A stretch of DNA of 64,000 nucleotides from Cellulomonas phragmiteti. GTDB taxonomy: Bacteria; Actinomycetota; Actinomycetes; Actinomycetales; Cellulomonadaceae. Below the pieces are notes generated by a model that had not been told where the DNA came from, ran no database searches, and worked only from the letters and a program-made list of their open reading frames with translations. The DNA lies in NCBI RefSeq assembly GCF_016862775.1, contig NZ_BONP01000006.1, positions 124,001-188,000 of the forward strand, read 5' to 3'. Shown piece after piece: positions 21,409 to 29,321 of the stretch. Both the position numbers and the translations under genes were made by a program. Every line of letters starts with the position of its first letter. The stretch's first letter is position 1.

Positions 21409-22020
21409 TCAGCCGATCTCGAGCGTGGCCACGCGCCACGCGCCGCGGTGCGCCTCCAGCCGCAGGGCCACCGCGCGCACCCGGACACCGTCGTCCACGA
21501 CGAGGCACGCCTCGGCGGTGTGGCCGTCGACCGGGCACACCCGGACCCGTCGCGCCGTCGGCACCCGGGAGTGGGTGAGCACACCGCTGCGCCGGACCAG
21601 GTCCGCACGCTCCTGGAGCGACTCGAGGACCGCGGGCACGACCCAGCGTGCGAGCTGCGCCGCCGGCCGGCGACCCAGCGCGACCTCGACGCACGCCAGC
21701 CCGACCCCGTGCGCGAACCGGCCGGCGTCGGTGACCGGCTCGGCACCACGGTCGTCGTCGTCGTCGACCGGCGTCCGCAGCCGGGTGGCGGCGACCAGCC
21801 GGGCCCGGTCGCGCAGCAGGGGCGGGGGCGCCGAGGGACCGGTCGGGTGCGGTGCGGGGGTGACGGGCAGCGTCGGCACCAGCCGCAGTCGGGGCGGGCG
21901 TCGGCGCGTCGCGGCCGCCGCACCGACGGGCTGCGCCGGTGGCAGGGTGCGGTCGGCGTCGAGGCGCGCCACCGCGTCCTCCACGGCCGTGGGGACGTCG
22001 TCGTGCTGCATCGTGCTCAT
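21409..22020 (-). CDS. Rv3235-type family protein
   Basis: A 203-residue protein. The N-terminal 85 residues are low-complexity. The C-terminal domain contains VGLACVEVALGRRPAAQLARWV, VLESLQERADLVRR and HTAEACLVVDDGVRVRAVALRLEAHRGAWRVATLEIG-type strands (part: RAVALRLEAHRGAWRVATLE), which match the actinobacterial Rv3235 family (DUF6459) that lies beside secA in mycobacteria. The fold looks NTF2/SnoaL-like; no ligand is known. ATG at 22020 overlaps the stop of the LysM gene by 4 bp, so they form one operon. Confidence 0.8.
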   Translation of the reverse strand: MSTMQHDDVPTAVEDAVARLDADRTLPPAQPVGAAAATRRRPPRLRLVPTLPVTPAPHPTGPSAPPPLLRDRARLVAATRLRTPVDDDDDRGAEPVTDAGRFAHGVGLACVEVALGRRPAAQLARWVVPAVLESLQERADLVRRSGVLTHSRVPTARRVRVCPVDGHTAEACLVVDDGVRVRAVALRLEAHRGAWRVATLEIG

Positions 22021-22940
22021 CGCGCACCCCCGTCGGTCGTCGTCGGGACGGTGAGCACCTGGCCGGGCTGCAGGACGTCGGGATCGGCGCCGATCGTCGC
22101 CGCGTTCGCGGCGTACCAGCGCGGCCACTCCGCGGCGATGGCGGCGTCCGACGCGTCCGGTCCCAGGGCGCGGGCGGCCAGGCCCCACAGCGTGTCACCC
22201 GGTCGGACCGTGACCGTCCCGGTGGGTGCGGACACCGGGGCGGACGGTGGAGCGCCGGGCGTCGTGCCGCCGACCGCCGGCAGCGGGGCGGCGACCGGGA
22301 CCGCTCCCGTCGCGCCGCCGTCGTGGGTGGTCGCTCCCGCCGCGGGGGCGTCCGCCGGCGCAGGGGAGTCGAGCCGGGCGTCCGCGTCGTCCGCCACGCC
22401 GGTCTCGGCACGGGCGGGATCGGCCGGGGAGTCGGGGACGGCTGCCGCGTCGACGGTCGTGGGGGTGTCGATCGACGGCGTGCCGAGCGTGGTGCTCGTC
22501 GGCGTCCAGCCGAGGTCGGCGGCGGCGACGGTCGCCGGAGGCGGTGCCGGGGTGCTGGCGGTGGCCCCCACGGCACCGCCGAGCCCCACCCCGGCCGCGA
22601 GGGCGACGACGAGAGCGCGGCGCACGAGCCCCGGGGCCCAGCGCTGGACGGCGACCTCGCCGAGCCGCCACGCCCCGCCGGCGGCGCGGACGGCGGCACA
22701 GGCCCCCGCGACCGACGCCGAGACGCCGACCCACGCCGCGGCGAGCGCGCCGACGGCGACGACGAGGGGCGCCACGACCGACTCGACGCGCCACAGGCGC
22801 GTCGCCCCGACCTGGTCGGCGACCCAGAGCCCGAGCCCGGCGGCGACGAGGAGCGCCACCGCGCCGACCAGCACCAGACCGAGGGCGGCGGCGGCGGGCC
22901 GCGGCGGACGCGGGAGGCGGGACTGCGGCTGGTCGGTCAC
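22017..22940 (-). CDS. LysM-domain membrane protein
   Basis: A 307-residue protein. Two or three N-terminal membrane helices span about 15-90 (LGLVLVGAVALLVAAGLGLWV; VVAPLVVAVGALAAAWVGV), another follows near 115-135, then a long Ala/Pro/Thr-rich extracytoplasmic linker. The C-terminal LysM (about 245-302) reads VTVRPGDTLWGLAARALGP and ends QPGQVLTVP. LysM binds peptidoglycan, so the protein likely links membrane and wall. GTG at 22940 has GAGGAG a few bases upstream. The promoter region holds three tandem GATGnnGTTT repeats. Confidence 0.85.
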   Translation of the reverse strand: MTDQPQSRLPRPPRPAAAALGLVLVGAVALLVAAGLGLWVADQVGATRLWRVESVVAPLVVAVGALAAAWVGVSASVAGACAAVRAAGGAWRLGEVAVQRWAPGLVRRALVVALAAGVGLGGAVGATASTPAPPPATVAAADLGWTPTSTTLGTPSIDTPTTVDAAAVPDSPADPARAETGVADDADARLDSPAPADAPAAGATTHDGGATGAVPVAAPLPAVGGTTPGAPPSAPVSAPTGTVTVRPGDTLWGLAARALGPDASDAAIAAEWPRWYAANAATIGADPDVLQPGQVLTVPTTTDGGAR

Positions 22941-22953
22941 GATGCTCCTCGAT

Positions 22954-22983
22954 GATGCAGTTTGATGTCGTTTGATGAAGTCT
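22954..22983. promoter_or_regulatory. Three tandem 10-bp direct repeats (GATGnnGTTT)
   Basis: Units GATGCAGTTT (22954), GATGTCGTTT (22964) and GATGAAGTCT (22974) repeat with an exact 10-bp period, one helical turn. Further GATG copies occur at 22941 and 22951. The patch is far richer in A/T than its surroundings. It lies 14-43 bp upstream of the LysM gene start and 54 bp or more before the divergent gene at 23038, so it could bind a protein controlling either or both. Confidence 0.65.
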
Positions 22984-23037
22984 GGTGGGGACAGGTGTAG
23001 TCGAAGCGTGCCGGGTATGTCCAGTAGGGTCCGATCC

Positions 23038-23601
23038 GTGACGGGCGAGACGACGGGATCCCGACCTCCGGGCGGCACGCACCGCTGGGAGCAGCTGTTC
23101 ACCGACCTCGAGGCGCAGCTCGCCGCCGGGCGCGCGGACGAGGCCCGGTGGGACGTGGCGGAGCTCACGCGCGCGGAGAGGTCCCGGGTGACCCTGACGG
23201 ACCGGCTACGGGCCGCCACCGGGTCGCGCCTGCGCCTGGTGACGGCGCTCGGCGAGCGGCTCGAGGGGATCGTCACCGACGCTGCCGAGCAGTGGGTCCT
23301 GCTCGACCTGGGGGCCGGGAGCCGGGCGGTGGTCCCGACCGCCGCCGTCCGCACCGTGGAGGGCCTGGGCGCACGGGTTGCTCCGCCTGCGGGCAGGCTC
23401 GAGTCGGCACTCGGCCTCGGTCACGTGCTCCGGGCGCTCGCGCGGGACCGCGAGCGGGTGTCGCTGCACACGGACGCGGGCGTCCACACGGGACGCCTCG
23501 ACCGCGTCGGCGCGGACCACGTCGACCTCGCCCTCGAGTCACCGCCCGGGCGCGGGATCAGCGTGCCGTTCCACGCCCTGCTCGCGGTGGTGTCGCGGTG
23601 A
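23038..23601 (+). CDS. Uncharacterised protein with two Sm-like/SH3-like barrel repeats
   Basis: A 187-residue protein not recognised by name. After an N-terminal helix (WEQLFTDLEAQLAAGRADEA) come two similar beta-rich units: about 61-108 (SRLRLVTALGERLEGIVTD ... AVVPTAAVRTVEG) and about 136-187 (RVSLHTDAGVHTGRLDRVG ... ISVPFHALLAVV). Each has the pattern 'hydrophobic-x-G-x-x-x-G-x-(I/L)-x-x-V ... V-P-x-x-A-(V/L)-x-x-V' seen in Sm-like and SH3-type barrels. That structural reading is inference; RNA binding is only a possibility. GTG start. It is convergent with the small HTH gene. Confidence 0.7.
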   Translation: MTGETTGSRPPGGTHRWEQLFTDLEAQLAAGRADEARWDVAELTRAERSRVTLTDRLRAATGSRLRLVTALGERLEGIVTDAAEQWVLLDLGAGSRAVVPTAAVRTVEGLGARVAPPAGRLESALGLGHVLRALARDRERVSLHTDAGVHTGRLDRVGADHVDLALESPPGRGISVPFHALLAVVSR

Positions 23602-23611
23602 GCGCGACCTG

Positions 23612-23836
23612 TCAGACCGTGCCCTCGGACGTCGCGCCGTGGGCGTTGCGCGCGCGGGTCTCCGCGTACATGCGCGCGATGTACGACTCCAGCTCGCTGG
23701 ACTCGACGCGCCACTGCATGCGCCCGCCGATCTGGATCGCGGGCAGCTCTCCGGAGCGGACGAGCGCGTACGCCTGCGGCGCCGAGATGTTGAGGATCTC
23801 GGACACGTCGGCGAGCGTCAGGAACCTCGGTGCCAT
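23612..23836 (-). CDS. Small MerR-type/excisionase-like helix-turn-helix protein (BldC-like)
   Basis: A 74-residue DNA-binding protein. The winged HTH reads LTLADVSEILNISAPQAYAL then VRSGELPAIQIGGRMQWRV, the excisionase/BldC fold: helix-turn-helix plus a wing ending in a conserved arginine. A short helical tail (ELESYIARMYAETRAR) follows. Related actinobacterial proteins such as BldC bind arrays of direct repeats in a head-to-tail manner. No phage genes are nearby, so a chromosomal regulator is favoured over an excisionase. ATG start. It ends 10 bp from the convergent neighbour. Confidence 0.85.
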   Translation of the reverse strand: MAPRFLTLADVSEILNISAPQAYALVRSGELPAIQIGGRMQWRVESSELESYIARMYAETRARNAHGATSEGTV

Positions 23837-24022
23837 GCCCGAAGTCTCGCACGGCGTCACCCGGTCGGACGGTTGTCCACAGGCTCGTCCCGACCCGCCC
23901 CACGAGCCCCCCGGCGCACGCCACACTCGTCCTGCCGCCCCTGCCGGGCGCCCGCCGCGGTGAGCGGCCCGCACCGCACCCGGCCCCGGCGCCACCGCCG
24001 TCCCCGCTGACCAGGAGCCCCC

Positions 24023-24691
24023 GTGGACACGTCCGTGCTCGACCTCCCCGCCCCCACGGCCGCACGCCTGCGGCGACCCGGCTGGCGCGACCCCCGGCTG
24101 CTCGTCGGGCTCGCGCTCATCGCGGCGTCCGTCGCGCTCGGCAGCTGGGCCGTGACCACCGCCCAGCGCACCGTCCCGGTGTACGTCGCGCGGGACGTGC
24201 TCGTGCCGGGCGCTGCGCTGAGCACCGCCACGCTCGTGGTCGCGGACGTGCGCCTCGCGGACCACGTCGACGGCTACCTGCGCGCCGACGAGCCGCTGCC
24301 CGAGGCGTCGGTGCTCCTGCGCACGGTCGGCGCCGGCGAGCTCGTCCCGGCCGCGGCCGTCGGGTCCGCCGCGGACCTCGACGTCCGTGCCGTCCCCGTC
24401 ACCCTGTCCGGTCCCGCCCCCGGCGGCCTGGTCGCCGGCTCGCGCGTCGACCTGTGGTTCACCCCGGCGGCCCCGACGAGCGCGCTGGCCCAGGAGCCGG
24501 CCGGCGACACGACGCCCCGCGAGCTGGCCGCAGCCCTCACCGTCGCCGAGCTGAGCAGCTCCGACGGGGCGTTCGCGAGCGGAGGCGCCCGGACGGTGCA
24601 CGTGCTCGTGCCCGTCGAGGACCTGCCCACGGTGCTCGGTGCGCTGGCGGGCGGGGGCACGGTCGACGTCGTCCCCGTGCCGGGGGCCTGA
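24023..24691 (+). CDS. SAF-domain protein, CpaB-like
   Basis: A 222-residue protein with one membrane helix (about 30-47, LLVGLALIAASVALGSWAV) and a periplasmic SAF domain: TVPVYVARDVLVPGAALSTATL with VRTVGAGELVPAAAVG further on. This arrangement is that of Flp pilus assembly protein CpaB/RcpC. A CpaE-like ATPase follows 1 bp after the stop, but no TadA, TadB/C or pilin genes are in the window, so a pilus role is not shown. GTG start after GACCAGGAGCCCCC. Confidence 0.82.
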   Translation: MDTSVLDLPAPTAARLRRPGWRDPRLLVGLALIAASVALGSWAVTTAQRTVPVYVARDVLVPGAALSTATLVVADVRLADHVDGYLRADEPLPEASVLLRTVGAGELVPAAAVGSAADLDVRAVPVTLSGPAPGGLVAGSRVDLWFTPAAPTSALAQEPAGDTTPRELAAALTVAELSSSDGAFASGGARTVHVLVPVEDLPTVLGALAGGGTVDVVPVPGA

Positions 24692-24692
24692 C

Positions 24693-25937
24693 GTGGGCGT
24701 CGGGGTGCTGTGCGCGGTCCAGGGAGCCGCCGAGTCGGCGATCGTCCAGGCGGTGGAGGGGTCCGGTGGTCGGCTGTCGGTGACGCGGAGGTGCGCCGAC
24801 CTCACCGAGCTGCTCGCGGCCGCCGAGGCGGGCCTGGGTGGTCTGGCGGTCGTCTCGGGCGACCTCGAGCGGCTCGACCGGGAGGCGGTCGCGGTCCTGC
24901 ACCGGTGCGGGGTGCGGGTCGTCGGCCTGGGTGACCCGACCCGGCCGTGGCTCGCGGAGCGGCTGGCGGCGAACGGCGCCGACCTGGTCGTCGACATGAC
25001 GGGCGACGGCGACGTCCCCGACGTCGTGCGCGAGGCGCTCGCCGTGCTCGGCGACGGACCGCTGGCGCCCGTCGCGGCACCGGCCCCCGTGACGCCCACG
25101 CGACGCGGGACGACGGTCGCGGTGTGGGGGCCCACGGGGGCGCCGGGGCGCACCCTGGTGGCCGTCAACCTCGCCGCGGAGCTCGCGGCGCTGGGTCGCT
25201 CGACGCTGCTGGTCGACGCCGACACCTACGGCGGCGTGGTCGCGCAGGTCCTCGGGGTGCTCGACGAGGCGCCGGGCGTCGCCGCGGCCGCCCGCGCCGC
25301 GGGGCAGGGCGCGCTGGACCTGACAACGCTCGCCCGCCTGGCGCCGGTCGTGCTGCCGGACCTGCGTCTGCTCTCGGGCATCTCGCGCGCCGACCGCTGG
25401 CCGGAGCTGCCCGCGAGCTCGCTCGAGGTGGTGCTCTCGCAGGCGCGGGCGCTCGCGGACGTCACGGTCCTCGACACGGGCTTCTGCCTGGAGCAGGACG
25501 AGATGCTCAGCTACGACACCCGCGCTCCGGCTCGCAACGCGGCGACCCTGACGGCGCTGGAGCAGGCCGACCTCGTCGTCGTCGTGGGGGCCGGCGACCC
25601 CGTGGGCGTCCAGCGCCTCGTGCGCGCGCTGGCCGACCTCTCGGACCGCGGGCTGGCCCCGGCGCGCCGCGTGGTCGTCAACCGCGTGCGACCGACCGTC
25701 GCGGGCGTGCGCCCGGGGGAGGCGGTCGCCGCGGCGCTGGCGCGGTACGCGGGCGTCGAGGACGTCCTGCTCGTCCCCGAGGACCGTTCCGCCGTCGACA
25801 CCGCGATGCTCGAGGGGCGCGCGCTGCGGGAGGTGGCGCCGGGCTCGCCCGCGCGCCGGAGCCTGGCCGCGCTCGCGGCCGACGTGGCGGCCATGGTGCG
25901 GGCCGACGCGCCGGGGGTGCGGGTGCCGGTCGGCTGA
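24693..25937 (+). CDS. CpaE-like ParA/MinD-type ATPase
   Basis: A 414-residue protein. Residues 1-125 look like a degenerate receiver domain; 135-410 form a SIMIBI-class ATPase. The P-loop is GPTGAPGRT, in which the usual lysines of the deviant Walker A (KGGxGKT) are replaced, the second by arginine. Other parts fit: STLLVDADTYGGVVAQVLG, DVTVLDTGFCLEQ and RRVVVNRVRP. ATP hydrolysis may therefore be weak or altered. The gene starts 1 bp after the CpaB-like stop, so the pair is one unit. Confidence 0.82.
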   Translation: MGVGVLCAVQGAAESAIVQAVEGSGGRLSVTRRCADLTELLAAAEAGLGGLAVVSGDLERLDREAVAVLHRCGVRVVGLGDPTRPWLAERLAANGADLVVDMTGDGDVPDVVREALAVLGDGPLAPVAAPAPVTPTRRGTTVAVWGPTGAPGRTLVAVNLAAELAALGRSTLLVDADTYGGVVAQVLGVLDEAPGVAAAARAAGQGALDLTTLARLAPVVLPDLRLLSGISRADRWPELPASSLEVVLSQARALADVTVLDTGFCLEQDEMLSYDTRAPARNAATLTALEQADLVVVVGAGDPVGVQRLVRALADLSDRGLAPARRVVVNRVRPTVAGVRPGEAVAAALARYAGVEDVLLVPEDRSAVDTAMLEGRALREVAPGSPARRSLAALAADVAAMVRADAPGVRVPVG

Positions 25938-25964
25938 GGCGCCCGGTGCGGGCACACTGGTCGC

Positions 25965-26423
25965 GTGCGCGTCTACCTGCCCGTGACCCTGGCCGAGCTC
26001 CAGCGCGTCGACCCGGTGCTGCCGGCACCGCGCGTCGCCCACGCCGTCACACCCGCGCTGCGCGCGCTGTGGCCCGAGGAGGACGACGAGGGCTGGGAGT
26101 ACGCGGCCCAGGCCGGCGCCGCCGACGGGTCCCTCGTGCTGCTCGCCGGTGCTCCGGAGGCGCCCGCGCTGCGCGTCGTCGTCGCGGCCGACGTTCCCGA
26201 CGCGTACGTCCGCGCCCTCGACGACGCGCCCGTGCCGTCGGCCGTCGAGGTGGTGGGCGACGTCGACCTGGGCCAGGTCGTGAGCGTGCACGTGGACGAG
26301 CCCGCGGCCGCGCCCGACGTCGCGGCTGCCGCTGCCGGTGACGAGGCGGCGCTCGAGCGCCTCGACGAGCGCGACCTGCTCTGGTACGACGTCTCCGAGA
26401 TCGCGCAGATCCCCGTCCCCTGA
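25965..26423 (+). CDS. DUF6912 family protein
   Basis: A 152-residue acidic protein beginning MRVYLPVTLAELQRVDP and ending in ERDLLWYDVSEIAQIPVP, hallmarks of a small actinobacterial family (DUF6912) of unknown function found next to CpaE-like genes. The middle has alternating strands (ALRVVVAADVPD, SAVEVVGDVDLGQVVSVHVDEP). No signal peptide or membrane helix. GTG start 27 bp after the ATPase gene, same strand. Confidence 0.75.
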   Translation: MRVYLPVTLAELQRVDPVLPAPRVAHAVTPALRALWPEEDDEGWEYAAQAGAADGSLVLLAGAPEAPALRVVVAADVPDAYVRALDDAPVPSAVEVVGDVDLGQVVSVHVDEPAAAPDVAAAAAGDEAALERLDERDLLWYDVSEIAQIPVP

Positions 26424-26464
26424 CGGTGACGCCCCGAGGGCCGGGGGTGGGGGCCGAGGGCCGG

Positions 26465-26495
26465 TTGGACCGAGCGGCCCTCGCTCGGGTAGTGT
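26465..26495 (+). promoter_or_regulatory. Possible promoter for tRNA-Gln
   Basis: TTGGAC (26465) and TAGTGT (26490) resemble -35 and -10 boxes with a rather long 19-bp spacer, about 75 bp before the tRNA. Confidence 0.35.
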
Positions 26496-26570
26496 TCACC
26501 GCCGGTACGGGGCCGCAAGGCGCCGACCGGATGGTGCTGTGCTCGGGCCCCCGTGGCCTGTCACAGCCCG

Positions 26571-26642
26571 TGGGGTATGGTGTAATTGGCAGCACGACTG
26601 ATTCTGGTTCAGTTAGTCTAGGTTCGAGTCCTGGTACCCCAG
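26571..26642 (+). tRNA. tRNA-Gln (anticodon CTG)
   Basis: A 72-base cloverleaf. Acceptor arms TGGGGTA and TACCCCA pair fully and G follows as discriminator. The anticodon arm is ACTGA-TTCTGGT-TCAGT with CTG at 26604-26606. The T arm contains GGTTCGAGTCC. No CCA is encoded, as usual in actinobacteria. It decodes CAG. Confidence 0.95.
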
Positions 26643-26717
26643 CGCCGTCCATCGGGTGAGAACCTGGTGGCAGCACGGACGCGTCCGCCCTGGTGGCGGG
26701 CCCGCGGACGCCGCGAG

Positions 26718-26748
26718 TTGTCAGCTCACGGTGATCGTCGGGTAGAGT
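26718..26748 (+). promoter_or_regulatory. Possible promoter for tRNA-Glu
   Basis: TTGTCA (26718) and TAGAGT (26743) with a 19-bp spacer, 36 bp before the tRNA. This is the best -35/-10 pair in the gap between the two tRNAs. Confidence 0.45.
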
Positions 26749-26784
26749 ATCCACTCGGCACACGACTTACGGGTCGTGCGCAAG

Positions 26785-26857
26785 GCCCCCGTTGTGTAGC
26801 GGCCTAGCACGCCGCCCTCTCACGGCGGTAGCGCCGGTTCGAATCCGGTCGGGGGTA
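26785..26857 (+). tRNA. tRNA-Glu (anticodon CTC)
   Basis: A 73-base cloverleaf. Acceptor arms GCCCCCG and CGGGGGT pair with a G-U at the first position, typical of actinobacterial tRNA-Glu; A is the discriminator. The anticodon stem CCGCC/GGCGG encloses loop CTCTCAC with CTC at 26819-26821. The T arm has GGTTCGAATCC. No encoded CCA. It decodes GAG. Confidence 0.96.
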
Positions 26858-26863
26858 CGGTCG

Positions 26864-26894
26864 AAGGCCCGGTCACCACAGGTGACCGGGCCTT
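26864..26894 (+). terminator. 14-bp hairpin with T-rich tail after tRNA-Glu
   Basis: AAGGCCCGGTCACC (26864-26877) and GGTGACCGGGCCTT (26881-26894) pair perfectly around ACA, followed by CTTCGT. It begins 7 bases after the tRNA. Confidence 0.9.
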
Positions 26895-26942
26895 CTTCGT
26901 GCGTGGCCGAGGCCTGCAGCGCCTGACCCCTCCTGCTCCTCC

Positions 26943-26984
26943 GGGAGCGACCCGGAGCCTGCGGCGAGGCCCCGGGTCGCTCCC
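26943..26984 (-). terminator. 13-bp inverted repeat after the IclR gene
   Basis: GGGAGCGACCCGG (26943-26955) and CCGGGTCGCTCCC (26972-26984) are exact complements with a 16-base loop. It lies 6 bp beyond the stop of the minus-strand IclR gene and probably terminates it. Confidence 0.65.
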
Positions 26985-26989
26985 GACGC

Positions 26990-27709
26990 TCAGTCGGCAG
27001 TCCGCCGCAGGACCTCGGTGAGGCGGTTCGCCGCCGAGGCCACGGCGGCCGCGTGCAGGCGGCCCGGCTGCCGGGAGAGCCGCTCCAGCGGTCCCGAGAC
27101 GGAGACGGCGGCCACGACGCGCCCCGAGGGCCCCCGCACCGGCGCGGAGACGGAGGCGACACCGACCTCGCGCTCCGACACGGACTGGGCCCAGCCGCGG
27201 CGGCGGACGCCGGACAGGATCGTCGCGGTGAACTTGGCGCCCTGCAGCCCGCGGTGCAGACGGTCGGGCTCCTCCCAGGCCAGCAGCACCTGGGCGGCCG
27301 ACCCCGCCTGCATCGTGAGCGTCGCTCCGACGGGGATCGAGTCGCGCAGCCCGATGGGTCGCTCGGCCGCGGCGACGCAGATGCGCTGGTCGCCCTGCCG
27401 GCGGTACAGCTGCGCGCTCTCCCCGGTGTGGTCGCGCAGCAGCGTGAGCACCGGACCGGCCGCGGCCAGCAGCCGGTCCTCACCGGCGGCCGTCGCGAGC
27501 TCCGAGAGCCGCGGCCCGAGGACGAACCTGCCCTGCAGGTCGCGCGCCACGAGGCGGTGGTGCTCGAGCGCCACGGCGAGGCGATGGGCCGTCGGGCGGG
27601 CAAGATGGGTGGCGGCGACCAGCTGTGCGAGGGTCGCGGGTCCGGCCTCCAGGGCGCTCAGCACCGACGCGGCCTTGTCCAGGACGCCGACTCCGCTAGA
27701 GTTGTCCAT
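26990..27709 (-). CDS. IclR family transcriptional regulator (NdgR/LtbR-type)
   Basis: A 239-residue regulator. The N-terminal winged HTH (about 8-65) has GPATLAQLVAATHLARPTAHRL; the C-terminal ligand domain (about 75-235) contains GESAQLYRRQGDQRICVAAAERP and SGVRRRGWAQSVSEREVGVASVSAPV, the IclR signature. Its divergent position before leuCD is the conserved NdgR/LtbR arrangement, in which the protein controls leucine and other amino-acid biosynthesis genes. Target control of leuCD and itself is inferred. ATG start; 118-bp shared intergenic region. Confidence 0.92.
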   Translation of the reverse strand: MDNSSGVGVLDKAASVLSALEAGPATLAQLVAATHLARPTAHRLAVALEHHRLVARDLQGRFVLGPRLSELATAAGEDRLLAAAGPVLTLLRDHTGESAQLYRRQGDQRICVAAAERPIGLRDSIPVGATLTMQAGSAAQVLLAWEEPDRLHRGLQGAKFTATILSGVRRRGWAQSVSEREVGVASVSAPVRGPSGRVVAAVSVSGPLERLSRQPGRLHAAAVASAANRLTEVLRRTAD

Positions 27710-27744
27710 AGGTCGATATTGGCGTCTCGCAGGCTGAGATGCAA

Positions 27745-27768
27745 GCCGGGGGACACACGCCCCCCGGC
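27745..27768 (+). repeat. Hairpin in the leuC upstream region
   Basis: GCCGGGGG (27745-27752) and CCCCCGGC (27761-27768) pair around an 8-base loop, 60 bp before leuC. No leucine-rich leader peptide or U-tract accompanies it, so classical attenuation is not supported. Confidence 0.4.
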
Positions 27769-27827
27769 AGACAGTCATCGGCACGGTGACCCGGGAGACC
27801 CCCGCCCGGACGAGAGGAACGACGAAC

Positions 27828-29291
27828 ATGGCCGGCACGCTGGCGGAGAAGGTCTGGGAGGCGCACGTCGTGCGCCGCGGCACGGACGGTGCCCCGGACC
27901 TGCTGTACATCGACCTGCACCTCGTGCACGAGGTCACGAGCCCGCAGGCCTTCGAGGGGCTGCGGCTCGCCCACCGGCCGGTACGTCGTCCCGATCTCAC
28001 GCTGGCGACGGAGGACCACAACACCCCGACGCTCGACATCGACCGCCCCATCGCCGACCTGACGAGCCGCACGCAGATCGACACGCTGCGCAACAACGCC
28101 GCGGAGTTCGGCGTGCGGATCCACTCCCTCGGCGACGCGGACCAGGGGATCGTCCACCAGGTCGGTCCGCAGCTCGGCCTGACGCAGCCGGGGCTGACCG
28201 TCGTCTGCGGCGACTCGCACACCTCGACGCACGGCGCCTTCGGTGCGCTCGCGTTCGGCATCGGCACCAGCGAGGTCGAGCACGTGCTGGCCACGCAGAC
28301 GCTGCCCCTCGCCCCGTTCAGGACCATGGCGGTCACGGTGAACGGCGAGCTCCCGATCGGGGCGAGCGCCAAGGACATCATCCTGGCCATCATCGCCAAG
28401 ATCGGCACCGGCGGCGGTCAGGGCTACGTCCTGGAGTACCGCGGCGAGGCGATCCGTCGGCTCTCCATGGAGGGGCGCATGACGATCTGCAACATGTCGA
28501 TCGAGGCCGGCGCCCGCGCGGGCATGATCGCACCCGACGAGACCACGTTCGAGTACCTCAAGGGACGCCCGCACGCGCCCGAGGGCGCCGACTGGGACGC
28601 CGCCGTGGAGTACTGGCGGACGCTGCGGACCGACGACGACGCCGTCTTCGACGCCGAGGTCGTGCTCGAGGCCGCGGACCTGGAGCCCTTCGTCACGTGG
28701 GGGACCAACCCCGGCCAGGGGCTGCCGCTCTCCGGCAACGTCCCGGTCCCCGAGCAGATCGCCGACGCCAACGAGCGGGTCGCCGCCGAGCGCGCGATCG
28801 AGTACATGGGCCTGACCCCGGGCCAGCCGCTGCGTGACATCAAGGTGGACACCGTCTTCATCGGCTCGTGCACCAACGGCCGCATCGAGGACCTGCGCGC
28901 CGTGGCCAAGCTCGTCAAGGACCGCAAGAAGGCGCAGGACGTGCGCGTCCTGGTCGTGCCCGCCTCGGCGCGCGTGCGGCTGCAGGCCGAGGCCGAGGGG
29001 CTCGACCGGATCTTCCTCGACTTCGGTGCCGAGTGGCGCAACGCCGGCTGCTCGATGTGCCTCGGCATGAACCCCGACCAGCTGGCCCCGCAGGAGCGGT
29101 CGGCGTCGACCTCCAACCGCAACTTCGAGGGTCGGCAGGGCAAGGGCGGGCGCACCCACCTCGTCTCGCCGCTCGTCGCGGCCGCCACCGCGATCCGCGG
29201 CACGCTCTCCTCGGTCGCCGACCTCGGCGCCGACGTGCCCGTGCCGGACGGCAGCCCGCTCGACCCCGACGACGCGCTGCAGTCCGTCTGA
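27828..29291 (+). CDS. leuC: LeuC, 3-isopropylmalate dehydratase large subunit
   Basis: A 487-residue aconitase-family protein that, with LeuD, isomerises 2- to 3-isopropylmalate in leucine synthesis. The three [4Fe-4S] cysteines are present: [14 protein letters not shown] gives the first, and [13 protein letters not shown] gives the second and third. Other blocks are [33 protein letters not shown] (part: [18 protein letters not shown]). The ATG at 27828 follows GAGAGGAACGACGAAC, and [13 protein letters not shown] is the usual N terminus; the in-frame start 42 bp upstream would add an atypical extension. Confidence 0.98.
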   Translation: MAGTLAEKVWEAHVVRRGTDGAPDLLYIDLHLVHEVTSPQAFEGLRLAHRPVRRPDLTLATEDHNTPTLDIDRPIADLTSRTQIDTLRNNAAEFGVRIHSLGDADQGIVHQVGPQLGLTQPGLTVVCGDSHTSTHGAFGALAFGIGTSEVEHVLATQTLPLAPFRTMAVTVNGELPIGASAKDIILAIIAKIGTGGGQGYVLEYRGEAIRRLSMEGRMTICNMSIEAGARAGMIAPDETTFEYLKGRPHAPEGADWDAAVEYWRTLRTDDDAVFDAEVVLEAADLEPFVTWGTNPGQGLPLSGNVPVPEQIADANERVAAERAIEYMGLTPGQPLRDIKVDTVFIGSCTNGRIEDLRAVAKLVKDRKKAQDVRVLVVPASARVRLQAEAEGLDRIFLDFGAEWRNAGCSMCLGMNPDQLAPQERSASTSNRNFEGRQGKGGRTHLVSPLVAAATAIRGTLSSVADLGADVPVPDGSPLDPDDALQSV

Positions 29292-29321
29292 CGCCCCCTC
29301 GAGACCCCAGGTAGGACCATC

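Noticed and set aside
23612-23836. Phage or plasmid excisionase
   Set aside because: The fold fits, but no integrase, attachment repeat or phage gene is nearby and the surroundings are core genome.
27745-27768. Transcription attenuator controlling leuCD
   Set aside because: There is a hairpin, but no leader peptide rich in leucine codons, no alternative hairpin and no U-tract.
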